From the NCBI GenBank assembly GCA_964622625.1, contig CAZUUQ010000022.1, positions 1 through 35,472 of the forward strand: DNA of 35,472 nucleotides, given 5' to 3'. Source of the DNA: CAZCWM01 sp964622625. GTDB taxonomy: Bacteria > Planctomycetota > Phycisphaerae > Phycisphaerales > Phycisphaeraceae. A program made the position numbers and the translations under genes. This document shows positions 15,405 to 24,349 of this stretch, in pieces. Within the stretch, counting starts at the first letter, position 1. Each line of letters begins with the position of its first letter. Below the pieces are notes generated by a model that saw only the letters and a program-made list of their open reading frames with translations, was not told where the DNA came from and did no database searches.

Positions 15405-16640
15405 ATGATTCCTCCAGCCCCATATCGGCGATCGCTCCTGGCGACGCCTTTGGCGCTTCTCGTCCTGCTGCTGGCCGCCTGCGCCCCGCCGCAGCGCGCG
15501 GTCGAGCAGCAGGTTCAGCGCTACGCCTTCTGGCCGCCGGCGCCCGATGAACCGCGAATCCAGTTCCTGGTCGCCTACAACACCAGCGCCGATATCCGGC
15601 CTCAACGCAGCAATTTCGACCGCCTTGTGCTCGGCTCGCAGCCCGACGATGCCCTGGCGATCGCCAAGCCCTATGGCGTGCGCATGTGGAACGGCCGCAT
15701 CTACATCTGCGATGTGCGCGGCAAAGGGGTGACCATTCTCGACCTGCGCAAACAGCAGACGCGCGTCATGGGAGCCGTCGGCAGCGGGGCCGTGAGCCGC
15801 GCCGTCGATGTCGCCATCAGCGCCGACGGCATCAAGTATGTGGTCGATCCCACGCAACAGGGCATTGCCGTCTTCAGCGCCGACGAGCGTTTCGTCGGCC
15901 GGTTCCCGCTGCGTGACGGCAATCCGGTGGGGGCCGCGGTACACGGCGACCGGCTGTACGTCGCGGACTTCAAGAACCAGCACGTGAAAGTGCTCAACCG
16001 CCACACCGGGCAGGTGCTGGGCACCATCGGCGAGCCGGGGGGCGAGGACGGGCAGTTCATCGGCCCGCTGAGCATCGCGGTGGATGCGGCCGGCAATGTC
16101 TACGTCTCCGACGTCATCAAGAGTCGCATTCAGAAATTCACGCCGGAGGGCAAGCTGCTGCTGGCGTTCGGGGAAACGGGCAACCGTCCGGGCCATTTCG
16201 TGCGGCCCAAGCACCTGGGCATTGGCAGCGACGGCATCCTGCACGTGGTGGACGCGGCCTTCAACAACGTGCAGATCTTCGACGACGCGGGGGGCGTGCT
16301 GATGTACTACGGCTCGCCGGGCACGCATCCGGGCTCGATGAACCTGCCGGCCGGCCTGACGGTGCACGAGGCCGATCTCGATCTGTTTGAGCGCCACATT
16401 CACCCGGCCTTTGAAGCGCAGCGTCTGGTGCTGGTCACCAACCAGTTCGGCGATCAGAAGGTCGCGGTCTACGCGGTCGGCCGGCTGAAACCGGGCAGGA
16501 CGGTGGCTGACATCACCGCGGCGCGGGCCTTGATCGTCGAGGGGGCTGAACCCGAGGGCTCGACCATCGCGGCCACGCCGTCGGACGACGCCCCGCGGAA
16601 CCCGCCGCAGACGCAGGAGGCCCAGCAGGTGCAGCCATGA
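15405..16640 (+). CDS. NHL-repeat beta-propeller lipoprotein (first of two)
   Basis: A 411-aa lipoprotein: the signal peptide ends in LLAAC (Cys26), followed by a conserved segment FWPPAPDEPRIQFL. The rest is six-bladed beta-propeller sequence with NHL-type blades such as GRIYICDVRGKGVTILDL, DRLYVADFKNQHVKVLN, GNVYVSDVIKSRIQKFTPEG and GILHVVDAAFNNVQIFDDAG. GAGG precedes the ATG at 15405 by eight bases. The next gene overlaps by four bases (ATGA). NHL propeller proteins often sit beside multiheme cytochromes in Geobacter clusters, including that of OmcS. They may be scaffolds for cytochromes or bind the filament. No heme motif is present. Confidence 0.87.
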   Translation: MIPPAPYRRSLLATPLALLVLLLAACAPPQRAVEQQVQRYAFWPPAPDEPRIQFLVAYNTSADIRPQRSNFDRLVLGSQPDDALAIAKPYGVRMWNGRIYICDVRGKGVTILDLRKQQTRVMGAVGSGAVSRAVDVAISADGIKYVVDPTQQGIAVFSADERFVGRFPLRDGNPVGAAVHGDRLYVADFKNQHVKVLNRHTGQVLGTIGEPGGEDGQFIGPLSIAVDAAGNVYVSDVIKSRIQKFTPEGKLLLAFGETGNRPGHFVRPKHLGIGSDGILHVVDAAFNNVQIFDDAGGVLMYYGSPGTHPGSMNLPAGLTVHEADLDLFERHIHPAFEAQRLVLVTNQFGDQKVAVYAVGRLKPGRTVADITAARALIVEGAEPEGSTIAATPSDDAPRNPPQTQEAQQVQP

Positions 16641-17263
16641 CGCATCGCGCGACAGCGCTGGCCGCCTGGAGTGCCGTCCTGCTGGGGATGGCCCTGGTGG
16701 GGGTGCTGGTCGGCTGCGGGCCGAACCGCTACAGGATTCTCTCGTTCTTCTTCGACGGCGTGCCGGACCCCAATGCCCCGAGCGAGATTGACGGCCGCAC
16801 GGTGGCGCGGGCGCCATCCGGCCGCGTCGTCTTCGGTCACAAGCCGTTTGTCGACGACCAGTGCGATGCCTGCCATCAGAACACCGACGACATCTTCGCC
16901 CGCGCCCAGGTGCGCAAGGATGTGTGCCTGGACTGCCACGGCTCGGTGCTGACGCAGCATGCCGTGGTGCACGGACCGGTGCTGCACAACGTCTGCACGC
17001 TCTGCCACGCGCCGCACCAGGCGCTGCACGAGCACCTGCTGCGGGCCGCGGCCCCCGACATCTGCACGCAGTGTCACGTGGCGTCGTCGCTGGGCTCGAT
17101 GCCGCCGGCCCACCTTGAGCCGGACAGCAACTGCCTGGCGTGCCACTCCGGTCACGGCGGCGCGGATCGCCAGTTTCTCAAGACCGGCAGCGGCGCGCCG
17201 CTGGCAACAGCGACCGACGTGGAGCAGGATGTCGCACCCGCCGCGACGGAGGGTCAGCCGTGA
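16637..17263 (+). CDS. Pentaheme cytochrome c lipoprotein
   Basis: A 208-aa protein with a signal peptide ending at a lipobox-like VLVGC (Cys27) and five CxxCH sites: CDACH, CLDCH, CTLCHAPH, CTQCH and CLACHSGH. Extra His residues in HGPVLHN and HAPHQALHEHLL are probable distal heme ligands. It overlaps the upstream NHL gene (ATGA) and the downstream barrel gene (GTGA), so these three are translated together. A lipid anchor plus a barrel partner fits the periplasm-facing or inner half of an outer-membrane porin-cytochrome conduit such as OmaB. The heme number is lower than in known conduits (8-12), so it may be a docking subunit. Confidence 0.9.
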   Translation: MTHRATALAAWSAVLLGMALVGVLVGCGPNRYRILSFFFDGVPDPNAPSEIDGRTVARAPSGRVVFGHKPFVDDQCDACHQNTDDIFARAQVRKDVCLDCHGSVLTQHAVVHGPVLHNVCTLCHAPHQALHEHLLRAAAPDICTQCHVASSLGSMPPAHLEPDSNCLACHSGHGGADRQFLKTGSGAPLATATDVEQDVAPAATEGQP

Positions 17264-19257
17264 GCCGGCCCACGCGACGAGCTCGCCGCCGAGCCGTCGC
17301 CGTCCTGCTCATGTCGATGACATGGCGAGGCGGCGTCGGCCTCGCCCAGGAGGAGCCGATCGTGATCGGCGAGCGTCCGCAGTATCAGACCGTTTACCTC
17401 GAGCCGCCGACCGGCGCGCTGCGGATGCTGGGCGTGTTCAGCCGGGACACCAGCAACCAGACGCCGCGCAACTTCGAGGAGGCCTACTTCCAGGAAACCC
17501 TGACGCTGCGAACCGTGGGCTACGTGATGCACCCGAACTTTCTCGATCTGGACCTGTCGGGGACGTTCGGCGCCGACCAGTCGTTCTTCAGCGCCGACGG
17601 CACATCGGGTGAAACCAGCGGCACGGTGGGAGCCTGGGACATGCGGGCGACGCTGCTGCGCGACGGCAATCTGCCGCTAACCCTCTTCAGCCAGCGCGAG
17701 CAGCAGTGGATCAACCGGGAATTCGGTCCGACGCTCCGGAACACGAGCACCAACACCGGCGCGTCCCTGGAGATACGCACGGGCCCGATCCCGGGGCGCA
17801 TCGACGTGGGCCACAGCACGCAGCAGCAGACCGCGCCTGACGGCGCCGAGGATCTTGAGCTCACACGCGACTATTTCTCGTGGTTCGCCTCGGCACGCAT
17901 TGACGATGTGCAGAATCTCAACTGGAGCTACGTCTACAACGCCATCGACCAGAACAGCAGCTTCCTGGGGTCGTATGAAACGCACACCGCGACCGTCGGC
18001 TACGACCGCCGCTTCGGCGACAGGCGGCAGCACCAATGGACATCGTCGCTCTATTACTTCACGCAGAGCGGTGACTTCGAATTGCAGACGCTGCGGCTCA
18101 ATCAACTGGTGCGGATGCGGCACAGCGAGGATTTCGACACCCGGTACCAGTACATCTTCGATCACAACACATTCGCCGACAGCGAGCGCTCACGCCACCG
18201 CGCCACAGCGGGATTCACGCATCGGCTCTACGAGAGCCTCGTGACCAATGGGCTGGCGGGCATGCAGTACGTCAGCTCCACGGACGGAGACAACTCGCTG
18301 GAACTCAACGGCGACCTCGGCTTCGATTACACCAAGCGGGTTCCGCTGGGTCAGCTCTCGGCCGGGTTGAACGTGGGCTACAGCGTTCAGCAAAACGAGG
18401 CCCGCAGCGGCATCGTGCAGATCGTCGACGACGTCGAGAGCTTCCCACCCGAGGACCGCATCATCATCATCGGCCACAGCATTGTCCCCGGCTCGGTGTT
18501 CATCACCGATCCATCGGGCATCGTGCTCACCCCCGACGTGGACTACACGCTGACGACCACCGACAACTTCATCCAGATCGACCGCGTCGTCGGCGGCCTG
18601 ATCCCGGCGGGCGGGACGATTCTGGTGGATTACCGCCTGGCCCCGGAGGCGGCCAGCACCATCACCACCGGCCGCATCGGCACGCGGCTGCGCTACGACA
18701 TCCATGAAGGTCCGCTCAAGGGTCTGGGATTCTTCGGCGGCATCCGCCTCCAGGAGCAGGACATCGACATGGACGCGCCGGACGGCCTGACCCCCAATTC
18801 CTTCACCGATCTGCACTACGGCGTCGATTACCGCTGGCAGGGGCTGACGCTGAGCATCGAGCAGCAGCACCATGACAGCACCATCCTGCCTTTCGACGCC
18901 ACCCGGGCCGCGGCCCGCTACCAGTACCGTCTTGGGGGCGACACCACGTTCGGCGCCAATGCCGCCTGGACGAGCATCCACTACCCCGATGATCGCAACC
19001 GCGTTGATCTGATGACGTTTTCGGCCAACGTGCGGCACAATTTCACGCCGCAGCTCAGCGGCAGCGCGGCCGTGCTGTGGCGCGATCAGACCGACAATCT
19101 GCACGGGGACACGCGCGGCTTTGAGCAGCAGGCCGAGCTGCGCTGGCGGCATCGCCAGGTCGACGTGTTCGCGCGCCTGCGCAATTCGATGTTCGACACC
19201 TCCGAGGAAGAACGCACGTTCCAGCGCCTGGAGATCGGCATCCAACGGGAGTTCTGA
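17260..19257 (+). CDS. Outer-membrane beta-barrel protein, probable porin of the cytochrome conduit
   Basis: A 665-aa protein starting at GTG (17260), four bases inside the previous gene (GTGA), with GGAGGG upstream. The signal peptide runs to about GLAQ. The body has alternating polar/hydrophobic strands with many aromatic residues (SWFASARIDDVQNLNWSYV, YQYRLGGDTTFGANAAWTS and the like), no Cys pairs, and ends in IQREF: a C-terminal Phe, the usual BAM-recognition signal. The length is close to Geobacter OmbB/OmbC-type porins (about 700-750 aa). A central insert (about 385-480, ITDPSGIVLTPDVDYTL) looks like a folded plug or Ig-like domain. Its position between a heme lipoprotein and NHL lipoproteins supports a conduit role; I cannot prove homology to OmbB or MtrB. 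Confidence 0.8.
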   Translation: MSRPTRRARRRAVAVLLMSMTWRGGVGLAQEEPIVIGERPQYQTVYLEPPTGALRMLGVFSRDTSNQTPRNFEEAYFQETLTLRTVGYVMHPNFLDLDLSGTFGADQSFFSADGTSGETSGTVGAWDMRATLLRDGNLPLTLFSQREQQWINREFGPTLRNTSTNTGASLEIRTGPIPGRIDVGHSTQQQTAPDGAEDLELTRDYFSWFASARIDDVQNLNWSYVYNAIDQNSSFLGSYETHTATVGYDRRFGDRRQHQWTSSLYYFTQSGDFELQTLRLNQLVRMRHSEDFDTRYQYIFDHNTFADSERSRHRATAGFTHRLYESLVTNGLAGMQYVSSTDGDNSLELNGDLGFDYTKRVPLGQLSAGLNVGYSVQQNEARSGIVQIVDDVESFPPEDRIIIIGHSIVPGSVFITDPSGIVLTPDVDYTLTTTDNFIQIDRVVGGLIPAGGTILVDYRLAPEAASTITTGRIGTRLRYDIHEGPLKGLGFFGGIRLQEQDIDMDAPDGLTPNSFTDLHYGVDYRWQGLTLSIEQQHHDSTILPFDATRAAARYQYRLGGDTTFGANAAWTSIHYPDDRNRVDLMTFSANVRHNFTPQLSGSAAVLWRDQTDNLHGDTRGFEQQAELRWRHRQVDVFARLRNSMFDTSEEERTFQRLEIGIQREF

Positions 19258-19259
19258 CG

Positions 19260-20318
19260 ATGCGACCCCTGCCCCCCCTGCTGCTTCCGTGCCCGATGTC
19301 GGCGCTTCTGCTGGCGTGCGCGCTGCTGTGGGGCCTGGCCGGCTGCGCGACGCCGGCCGGTGAGATCTTCCCGGCCCACGAGCCGCCGCTGGTCTGGCCG
19401 CCGGCTCCGGAGACGCCGCGAATCCGCTACGTCGGCCGGCTCGAAACCAATGCCGACCTCAAGCCGCCGGTGCCCGCGCTGCAGGCCCTCGGCGCGGCGA
19501 TCTTCGGCAAGAAATCACGCCAGTCCATGTTGTCGCCTTACGCCCTGTGCACGGACGGGACGGATCGGCTGTTCGTGGCCGACAGCAATGCCCAACTTGT
19601 ACACGTGTTCGACCTGGACAAACGCACCTATGCCCGCTGGGCGCCGCCGGGCGGTTTCTCGCAGCCGGTCGGTATCGCCTATGACCCGGCGGGCCGGTTG
19701 TTCGTGGCCGATTCCGTGGGCGGGGTGATCGAGGTGTTCGACGCCTCAGGCCGGCACGTGGGCGCGATCGGGGCCGGCATCCTGACGCGGCCGTGCGGCT
19801 TGGCCTTTGATGCGCGGAGCGGCCGGCTGCTTGTGGCCGATGCCGCGGCCCATGACGTGGTGCTGCTTTCGTCGGCCGGGAATCTGCTGGGGCGCTTCGG
19901 CGGGCGCGGCACGGGCCTGGGGCAGTTCAACTATCCCACCAACGTCGCCATCGACAGCCAGGGGCGCATCTACGTCAGCGACTCGCTCAATTTCCGCGTG
20001 CAGCAGTTCTCGCCGCAGTTGCGGGCCCTGCGCCAGATCGCCGGCAAGGGCGACATGCCCGGCTACCTGTCGCAGCCCAAGGGCGTGGCCGTGGACGGAC
20101 GGGATCATGTGTATGTCGTGGACGCGCAGTTCGAGTCGGTGCAGATTTTCACGGCCGAAGGGCAGTTGCTGATGGACTGGGGCCAGGAGGGTTCGCGGCC
20201 CGGCGAGTTCTGGCTGCCGGCGGGCATTCATATTGACGGCGGCGACCGCATCTGGATCGCGGACGTCTACAACCGGCGCGTGCAGGTGTTTGAGCTTCTG
20301 ACGGAGGTGCAGCCATGA
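19260..20318 (+). CDS. NHL-repeat beta-propeller lipoprotein (second of two)
   Basis: A 352-aa lipoprotein paralogous to the one at 15405-16640. The signal peptide ends in GLAGC (Cys29) and is followed by VWPPAPETPRIRYV, matching FWPPAPDEPRIQFL of the first. Propeller blades include DRLFVADSNAQLVHVFDL, GRLFVADSVGGVIEVFD, GRIYVSDSLNFRVQQFSP, DHVYVVDAQFESVQIF and DRIWIADVYNRRVQVFEL. It begins two bases after the barrel stop codon and overlaps the 12-heme gene by four bases. Two propellers on either side of the barrel suggest structural roles on the two faces of a conduit or in attaching secreted cytochromes; this is inference. Confidence 0.87.
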   Translation: MRPLPPLLLPCPMSALLLACALLWGLAGCATPAGEIFPAHEPPLVWPPAPETPRIRYVGRLETNADLKPPVPALQALGAAIFGKKSRQSMLSPYALCTDGTDRLFVADSNAQLVHVFDLDKRTYARWAPPGGFSQPVGIAYDPAGRLFVADSVGGVIEVFDASGRHVGAIGAGILTRPCGLAFDARSGRLLVADAAAHDVVLLSSAGNLLGRFGGRGTGLGQFNYPTNVAIDSQGRIYVSDSLNFRVQQFSPQLRALRQIAGKGDMPGYLSQPKGVAVDGRDHVYVVDAQFESVQIFTAEGQLLMDWGQEGSRPGEFWLPAGIHIDGGDRIWIADVYNRRVQVFELLTEVQP

Positions 20319-21955
20319 CACGGGCGCAACCGGTTCGGGATCCCTGGCTGGTGACGGCGGTGAGCGCGGCTGTTCTGGTGACGGCGATGACGCCGGTGCT
20401 GCTGGGTCAGGCCTCGAGTGTGGTCAACAGCCCGCACAACCTCTCGGCCAGCGGGCCGGGCGCCATCCGCGCCAGCGGTGAGCAGGAGGTGTGCATCTTC
20501 TGCCACACGCCGCACAACGCCACACCGGTGCAGCCCCTGTGGAACCGCCATCTGCCGGTGAACGCCTACACGGTTTATTCCAGCAGTTCTCTGCAGGCTT
20601 CACCGGGGCAGCCGACGGGCAGTTCGAAGCTGTGTCTGTCGTGTCACGACGGCACGATCGCGCTGGGCAGTGTCGTGTCGCGCGGCCAGCCGATCATGAT
20701 GGCCGGCGGCATCACCACCCTTCCGCCGGGCCAGTCGAACCTGGGCACCGATCTGTCGGACGACCATCCGATTTCATTCCGTTACGACAGCCATCTGGTG
20801 ACGAGGAACCAGAAGCTGACGCACCCCGGCGCCCTGCCGCCGCGTGTGCGGCTCGACGGCCGCGAGGAGCTGCAGTGCACCACCTGCCACGACGCGCACG
20901 ACAACTCCTTCGGCAGCTTTCTGGTGATGGACAACACGCATTCACAGTTGTGCGGCACCTGCCACAACCAGGGCATGACGACGGTCGAGGGGCACGTGCA
21001 GTGCGGCTCGTGTCATCAGCCGCACTCGGCGCCCAGCGGCCCGCATCTGCTGCGCGGCAGCAACGTCAGCAGCACGTGCCTGACCTGCCACAGCAGCGGC
21101 TTCGGCCCGGACCAGGGGCCCAACGTCGCGACCGACCTGAACAAAGTCAGCCGCCACGACAAGCCGCCGGCCGCACAGGAGCAGCACCTGCCGGGCAGCG
21201 TCACGTGCAGGGACTGCCACGAGCCGCACACCATGGGCAGTTTCGCCGCGGACGCCCCGAACATCTCGCCGCGGCTGGGCAAGGTGTCGGGCGTGGACGC
21301 GTCGGGCCAGATGGTCGCCCAGGCGCGGTATGAGTATGAAGTGTGCCTCAAGTGCCACGGCGATCACGCGGCCGTGCAGAATGTGGTCACGCGGCAGATC
21401 GTGCAGAACAACAAGCGACTTGCGTTCGATCCCTCGGCCGTGTCGTATCACCCGGTGATGGCCCCGGGCCGCAACACTTTTGTGCCCAGCCTGCGCCCCG
21501 GGCTCAGCAGCGGCAGCATGATCTACTGCACCGACTGCCACGCCTCCGACACCAGCAACATGGCGGGCAGCGTGGCCGGCCCGCACGGGTCCAATGTGCG
21601 TCCACTGCTGGCGGCCCGTTACGACATGATCGACAACAGCCCCGAGTCCGCGGCCGCGTATGCCCTGTGCTACACGTGCCACGAGCGTTCGAGCATCCTC
21701 GGCGACCACTCGTTTGCCGGCCACCGCAAGCACATCGTCGACGAAGGCACGCCCTGCTCGGTCTGCCACGACGCGCACGGCATCTCATCCGCCCAGGGCA
21801 CATCGACGCGGAACGCCGCGCTGATCAATTTCGACGTGACGGTGGTCTCGCCCGACCCGGTGACGGGGCAGTTGGAGTTCATGTCCACCGGCCAGGGACA
21901 GGGCCGCTGCTACCTCAAGTGCCACGGCAAGGCGCATTCGCCGCTGGAGTATTGA
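20315..21955 (+). CDS. Dodecaheme cytochrome c with OmcE-like N-terminal module
   Basis: A 546-aa exported protein (signal about 1-32) with 11 CxxCH sites and one CX3CH (CYLKCH) near the C-terminus. The first 210 residues repeat the tetraheme pattern: VVNSPHNLSASG, CIFCHTPHN, LCLSCHDGTIALGS, NLGTDLSDDHPISF, CTTCHDAHD and CGTCH. Eight more heme sites follow (CGSCH, CLTCH, CRDCH, CLKCH, CTDCH, CYTCH, CSVCH, CYLKCH). It seems to have arisen by fusion or extension of the secreted tetraheme module. As the last gene of the cluster, it may be the outer-surface cytochrome, in the place of 12-heme OmcB. There is no lipobox, so it is either secreted or held by partners. Confidence 0.88.
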   Translation: MTRAQPVRDPWLVTAVSAAVLVTAMTPVLLGQASSVVNSPHNLSASGPGAIRASGEQEVCIFCHTPHNATPVQPLWNRHLPVNAYTVYSSSSLQASPGQPTGSSKLCLSCHDGTIALGSVVSRGQPIMMAGGITTLPPGQSNLGTDLSDDHPISFRYDSHLVTRNQKLTHPGALPPRVRLDGREELQCTTCHDAHDNSFGSFLVMDNTHSQLCGTCHNQGMTTVEGHVQCGSCHQPHSAPSGPHLLRGSNVSSTCLTCHSSGFGPDQGPNVATDLNKVSRHDKPPAAQEQHLPGSVTCRDCHEPHTMGSFAADAPNISPRLGKVSGVDASGQMVAQARYEYEVCLKCHGDHAAVQNVVTRQIVQNNKRLAFDPSAVSYHPVMAPGRNTFVPSLRPGLSSGSMIYCTDCHASDTSNMAGSVAGPHGSNVRPLLAARYDMIDNSPESAAAYALCYTCHERSSILGDHSFAGHRKHIVDEGTPCSVCHDAHGISSAQGTSTRNAALINFDVTVVSPDPVTGQLEFMSTGQGQGRCYLKCHGKAHSPLEY

Positions 21956-21985
21956 GCGCGAGCGCATGGGGTCCGCGCGGTCGGT

Positions 21986-22966
21986 TCAATCGACCTTCGG
22001 CCCGCGCCAGGATGCCTCGAATGCTTTGCGGTAGGCGTCGGCGGCGGCCTGCCAGTCCTGCTGCCGCTCGCAGACCACGCCCAGCAGGTAGTAAGGCTCG
22101 GCCGGATCGGGATTGAGCTGGAACGCTTCCAGCAGGGTGGTTCTGGCTTCCTCCAGTGAGCCCAGCGCGAGGAGGGTCCGGCCGCGGACGACCTGCACTT
22201 TCCACGGCGGCAGTGCTCCGGGGGCCACCGCGTCGAGCACCTGCATCGCCTGGCGCGGCTGGCCGCTCAGCGTCAGCACCCGCGCCTGCGCGACCTTCAG
22301 CGCTGCGTCGTCGGGTTGCAGTGTCAGGCCCTGTTCGATCTCGGCGGCGGCTTCGTCGTAGCGCGCGTTGTCGATGAGCCGCAGGGCCACGTGGAGGTGG
22401 CGGGCGGCGCGGTCATGGTCGGTCGTGGCCGGCCCCTGGCGGTCGGCCAGCAGGGCGTCCAGCCCGGCCTGGTCGATCCTGCCCGCGGCGAACTGAAGGT
22501 ACGCATCCAGATCGTGAACCAGGGCGTTGGTGACCCCGGCCATGTGGGCCACCTCCCGGCCACCGCTGTCGATGACGGCGACGGTGGGCCAGGCATGTAC
22601 GCCCAGCAGTCCGGACGTGGCGTAATCGACGTCCAGCACGATCGGCCAGACGACCTGCTGCTCAACCAGGGCGCGGGCCTGCTGCGGCGCCTGCGGGCCG
22701 CTGACCACGACGACCACCTGCGCGGTCTGCGCGTCCTCCACCAGGCGGCTGACGGTGCGCAGCACCTCACGGCTCTGCGCCTGATCGGCACGCAGCAGCA
22801 GCATGAGGCTGGGGCGGTCAACGTGCGGCACGGTGACGACCGGGCCCTGCACGGATGTGCCCGACCAGCTCACCGTCGGCGCGTTTTCCGCCAGGACCGT
22901 CAATGCGGCGCCCAAAGCGATCGTGCCACTGAGAAGCAGGCCCGTTGCGATGCGTTGATGTCTCAT
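21986..22966 (-). CDS. Thioredoxin-fold/TPR protein without catalytic cysteines
   Basis: A 326-aa exported protein (signal about 1-26). Residues about 45-165 have a thioredoxin/AhpC-like fold with the cis-Pro loop GVHAWPTVAVID, but the usual CxxC is absent: the matching place reads RADQAQSR. Residues about 185-320 are TPR-like helix pairs, such as AAAEIEQGLTLQPDDAALKVA and AYYLLG-type ends (PAEPYYLLGVVCERQQDWQAA). A non-catalytic redoxin plus TPR suggests a binding protein, perhaps a chaperone for apocytochromes or a scaffold. AAGGA precedes the ATG. It is the last gene of the minus-strand cytochrome operon and converges on the 12-heme gene with only 30 bp between. Confidence 0.75.
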   Translation of the reverse strand: MRHQRIATGLLLSGTIALGAALTVLAENAPTVSWSGTSVQGPVVTVPHVDRPSLMLLLRADQAQSREVLRTVSRLVEDAQTAQVVVVVSGPQAPQQARALVEQQVVWPIVLDVDYATSGLLGVHAWPTVAVIDSGGREVAHMAGVTNALVHDLDAYLQFAAGRIDQAGLDALLADRQGPATTDHDRAARHLHVALRLIDNARYDEAAAEIEQGLTLQPDDAALKVAQARVLTLSGQPRQAMQVLDAVAPGALPPWKVQVVRGRTLLALGSLEEARTTLLEAFQLNPDPAEPYYLLGVVCERQQDWQAAADAYRKAFEASWRGPKVD

Positions 22967-22987
22967 GATCTGTCCTTTCCAACTCGG

Positions 22988-24349
22988 CTATTGGGCGCCC
23001 CTGGGTTGTTCGCGGTCGTATTCCAGTTCCTTGTGACAACCCGGCAGGCATCGGCCGCCGGTCTCGGTCTTCGTGAAGTTGATCGGCATGTCCCACTTGC
23101 CGTAGGGCACCGATTCGCGGATGTGCCGCGGCTGAGGGCTGGCGTGGGTGCTGTGGCAGGCGCGGCAGTTGCGTCCGCGGTCCGGCTTATTGACGTGCAT
23201 GTAGTGCAGGTTCACATCACCGTCGCGGAAGCCCGTCAGCCCGCGGGCCTGCTCGTGCAGCACCAGTTGCTCATCGTGGCAGGCAAAGCACAGGTCGTAC
23301 TTGTCGACTTCGAACTTCTGGTAGAACGGCTCGGGATAGGCCTTGACCAGCAGGCGCGGGTGTTCCGAGCCGTGGACGTCGTGGCAGCCGGCACACGTGC
23401 CTTCGCGTATCGAGCCGTGCCGCGTCAGGTGGGGATCGCGTACCTCGGCGACGGAGGCGACCGTGCGGCCGTCGGCTTCAATTTTCGTGTCGTGGCACTG
23501 AAGACACAGGTCGATCTCCTCGGCCTTCATCAGTCGGCCGAGGTTGCCGCCGTGGGCGTTGTGGCAGTTGAGGCAGGCCTGCTGCTGCGACACCACGGTG
23601 TGCGTGACCGCGGACGAGGTCATGGTCCGGGCGATGTCGGCATGCTCGTGGCAACCGGTGCAGAGCTGGGCCGGCGCGGCCTTGACCTGCATGGCGAAGT
23701 CGGAGGCGTGCGGATCGTGGCAGTGCATGCAGTCCTGGTCGAGGGCCTTGTGGGGAACCTTGAAAGCGGCGATCTGCCGTTCGGTTTCCACATGGCATCC
23801 GACGCACAGCTCGCGGCCCTCGGCCACCAGGAGATTGGGCAGCATGGCCTCGTGCGAGCGGTGACAGGAATCGCAGGCCCCGGCGGCCGCCGGGCCGTGT
23901 ACGCGCTGTTTGCCCGCCGTCACGTCCTGGTGGCAGGTGCTGCACAGCTCCTGCATGGTCCGGCCGCGCAGGAACCGCGTATTGGTCCCACCGTGCGGGC
24001 TGTGGCAGTCGAGGCAGCGACCTTCGGCCAGCGGCTGGTGCACGACGGCGCCCGGGGCCGGGGGATCGATCTTGTGGCAGAACGTGCAGGTTTCGGTCGG
24101 GTCGCGCTGCATTTCGAAGCGGTGCTCGGCCGCATCGGCCAGGCGATGGCAGGCGTCGCAGGCGTTGACGTTGACCGGCCCGTGCAGCACCTTCGCGGCC
24201 TTGACATCGACGTGGCAATCGCCGGTGACGCAGCCGGTCATGGGCACGGGCTCGGTGGGCCGGCGTGACTGTGTCGGCGCTGACGCCGCGGCGGCCCAGG
24301 TCGTAGCCGCGATCGCGCCCAGAAGTATCAGGATCGACAGTCTGGTCAT
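22988..24349 (-). CDS. Pentadecaheme cytochrome c, periplasmic
   Basis: A 453-aa protein with a signal peptide (about 1-22) and 13 CxxCH sites, plus a first site of CX4CH type (CVTGDCH) and a last site of CX3CH type (CLPGCH), so up to 15 hemes in 430 residues. Many sites have the form CHxxH (CHDPH, CHSPH, CHNAH, CHSTH), giving close-packed bis-His hemes. It is clearly a paralogue of the next upstream gene: both have HGPV after the first heme, FDVD/FEVDKYDLCFACHD, LHYMHVN and GGRC...CH near the end. Its ATG overlaps the upstream stop (ATGA) with GGAAGG as SD. It probably works as a periplasmic electron wire between the inner-membrane cytochromes and the outer-membrane conduit. Confidence 0.88.
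   Translation of the reverse strand: MTRLSILILLGAIAATTWAAAASAPTQSRRPTEPVPMTGCVTGDCHVDVKAAKVLHGPVNVNACDACHRLADAAEHRFEMQRDPTETCTFCHKIDPPAPGAVVHQPLAEGRCLDCHSPHGGTNTRFLRGRTMQELCSTCHQDVTAGKQRVHGPAAAGACDSCHRSHEAMLPNLLVAEGRELCVGCHVETERQIAAFKVPHKALDQDCMHCHDPHASDFAMQVKAAPAQLCTGCHEHADIARTMTSSAVTHTVVSQQQACLNCHNAHGGNLGRLMKAEEIDLCLQCHDTKIEADGRTVASVAEVRDPHLTRHGSIREGTCAGCHDVHGSEHPRLLVKAYPEPFYQKFEVDKYDLCFACHDEQLVLHEQARGLTGFRDGDVNLHYMHVNKPDRGRNCRACHSTHASPQPRHIRESVPYGKWDMPINFTKTETGGRCLPGCHKELEYDREQPRGAQ

Noticed and set aside
21986..22966. CcmG-type thioredoxin
   Set aside because: The catalytic CxxC is missing and the only cysteine lies in the TPR part.
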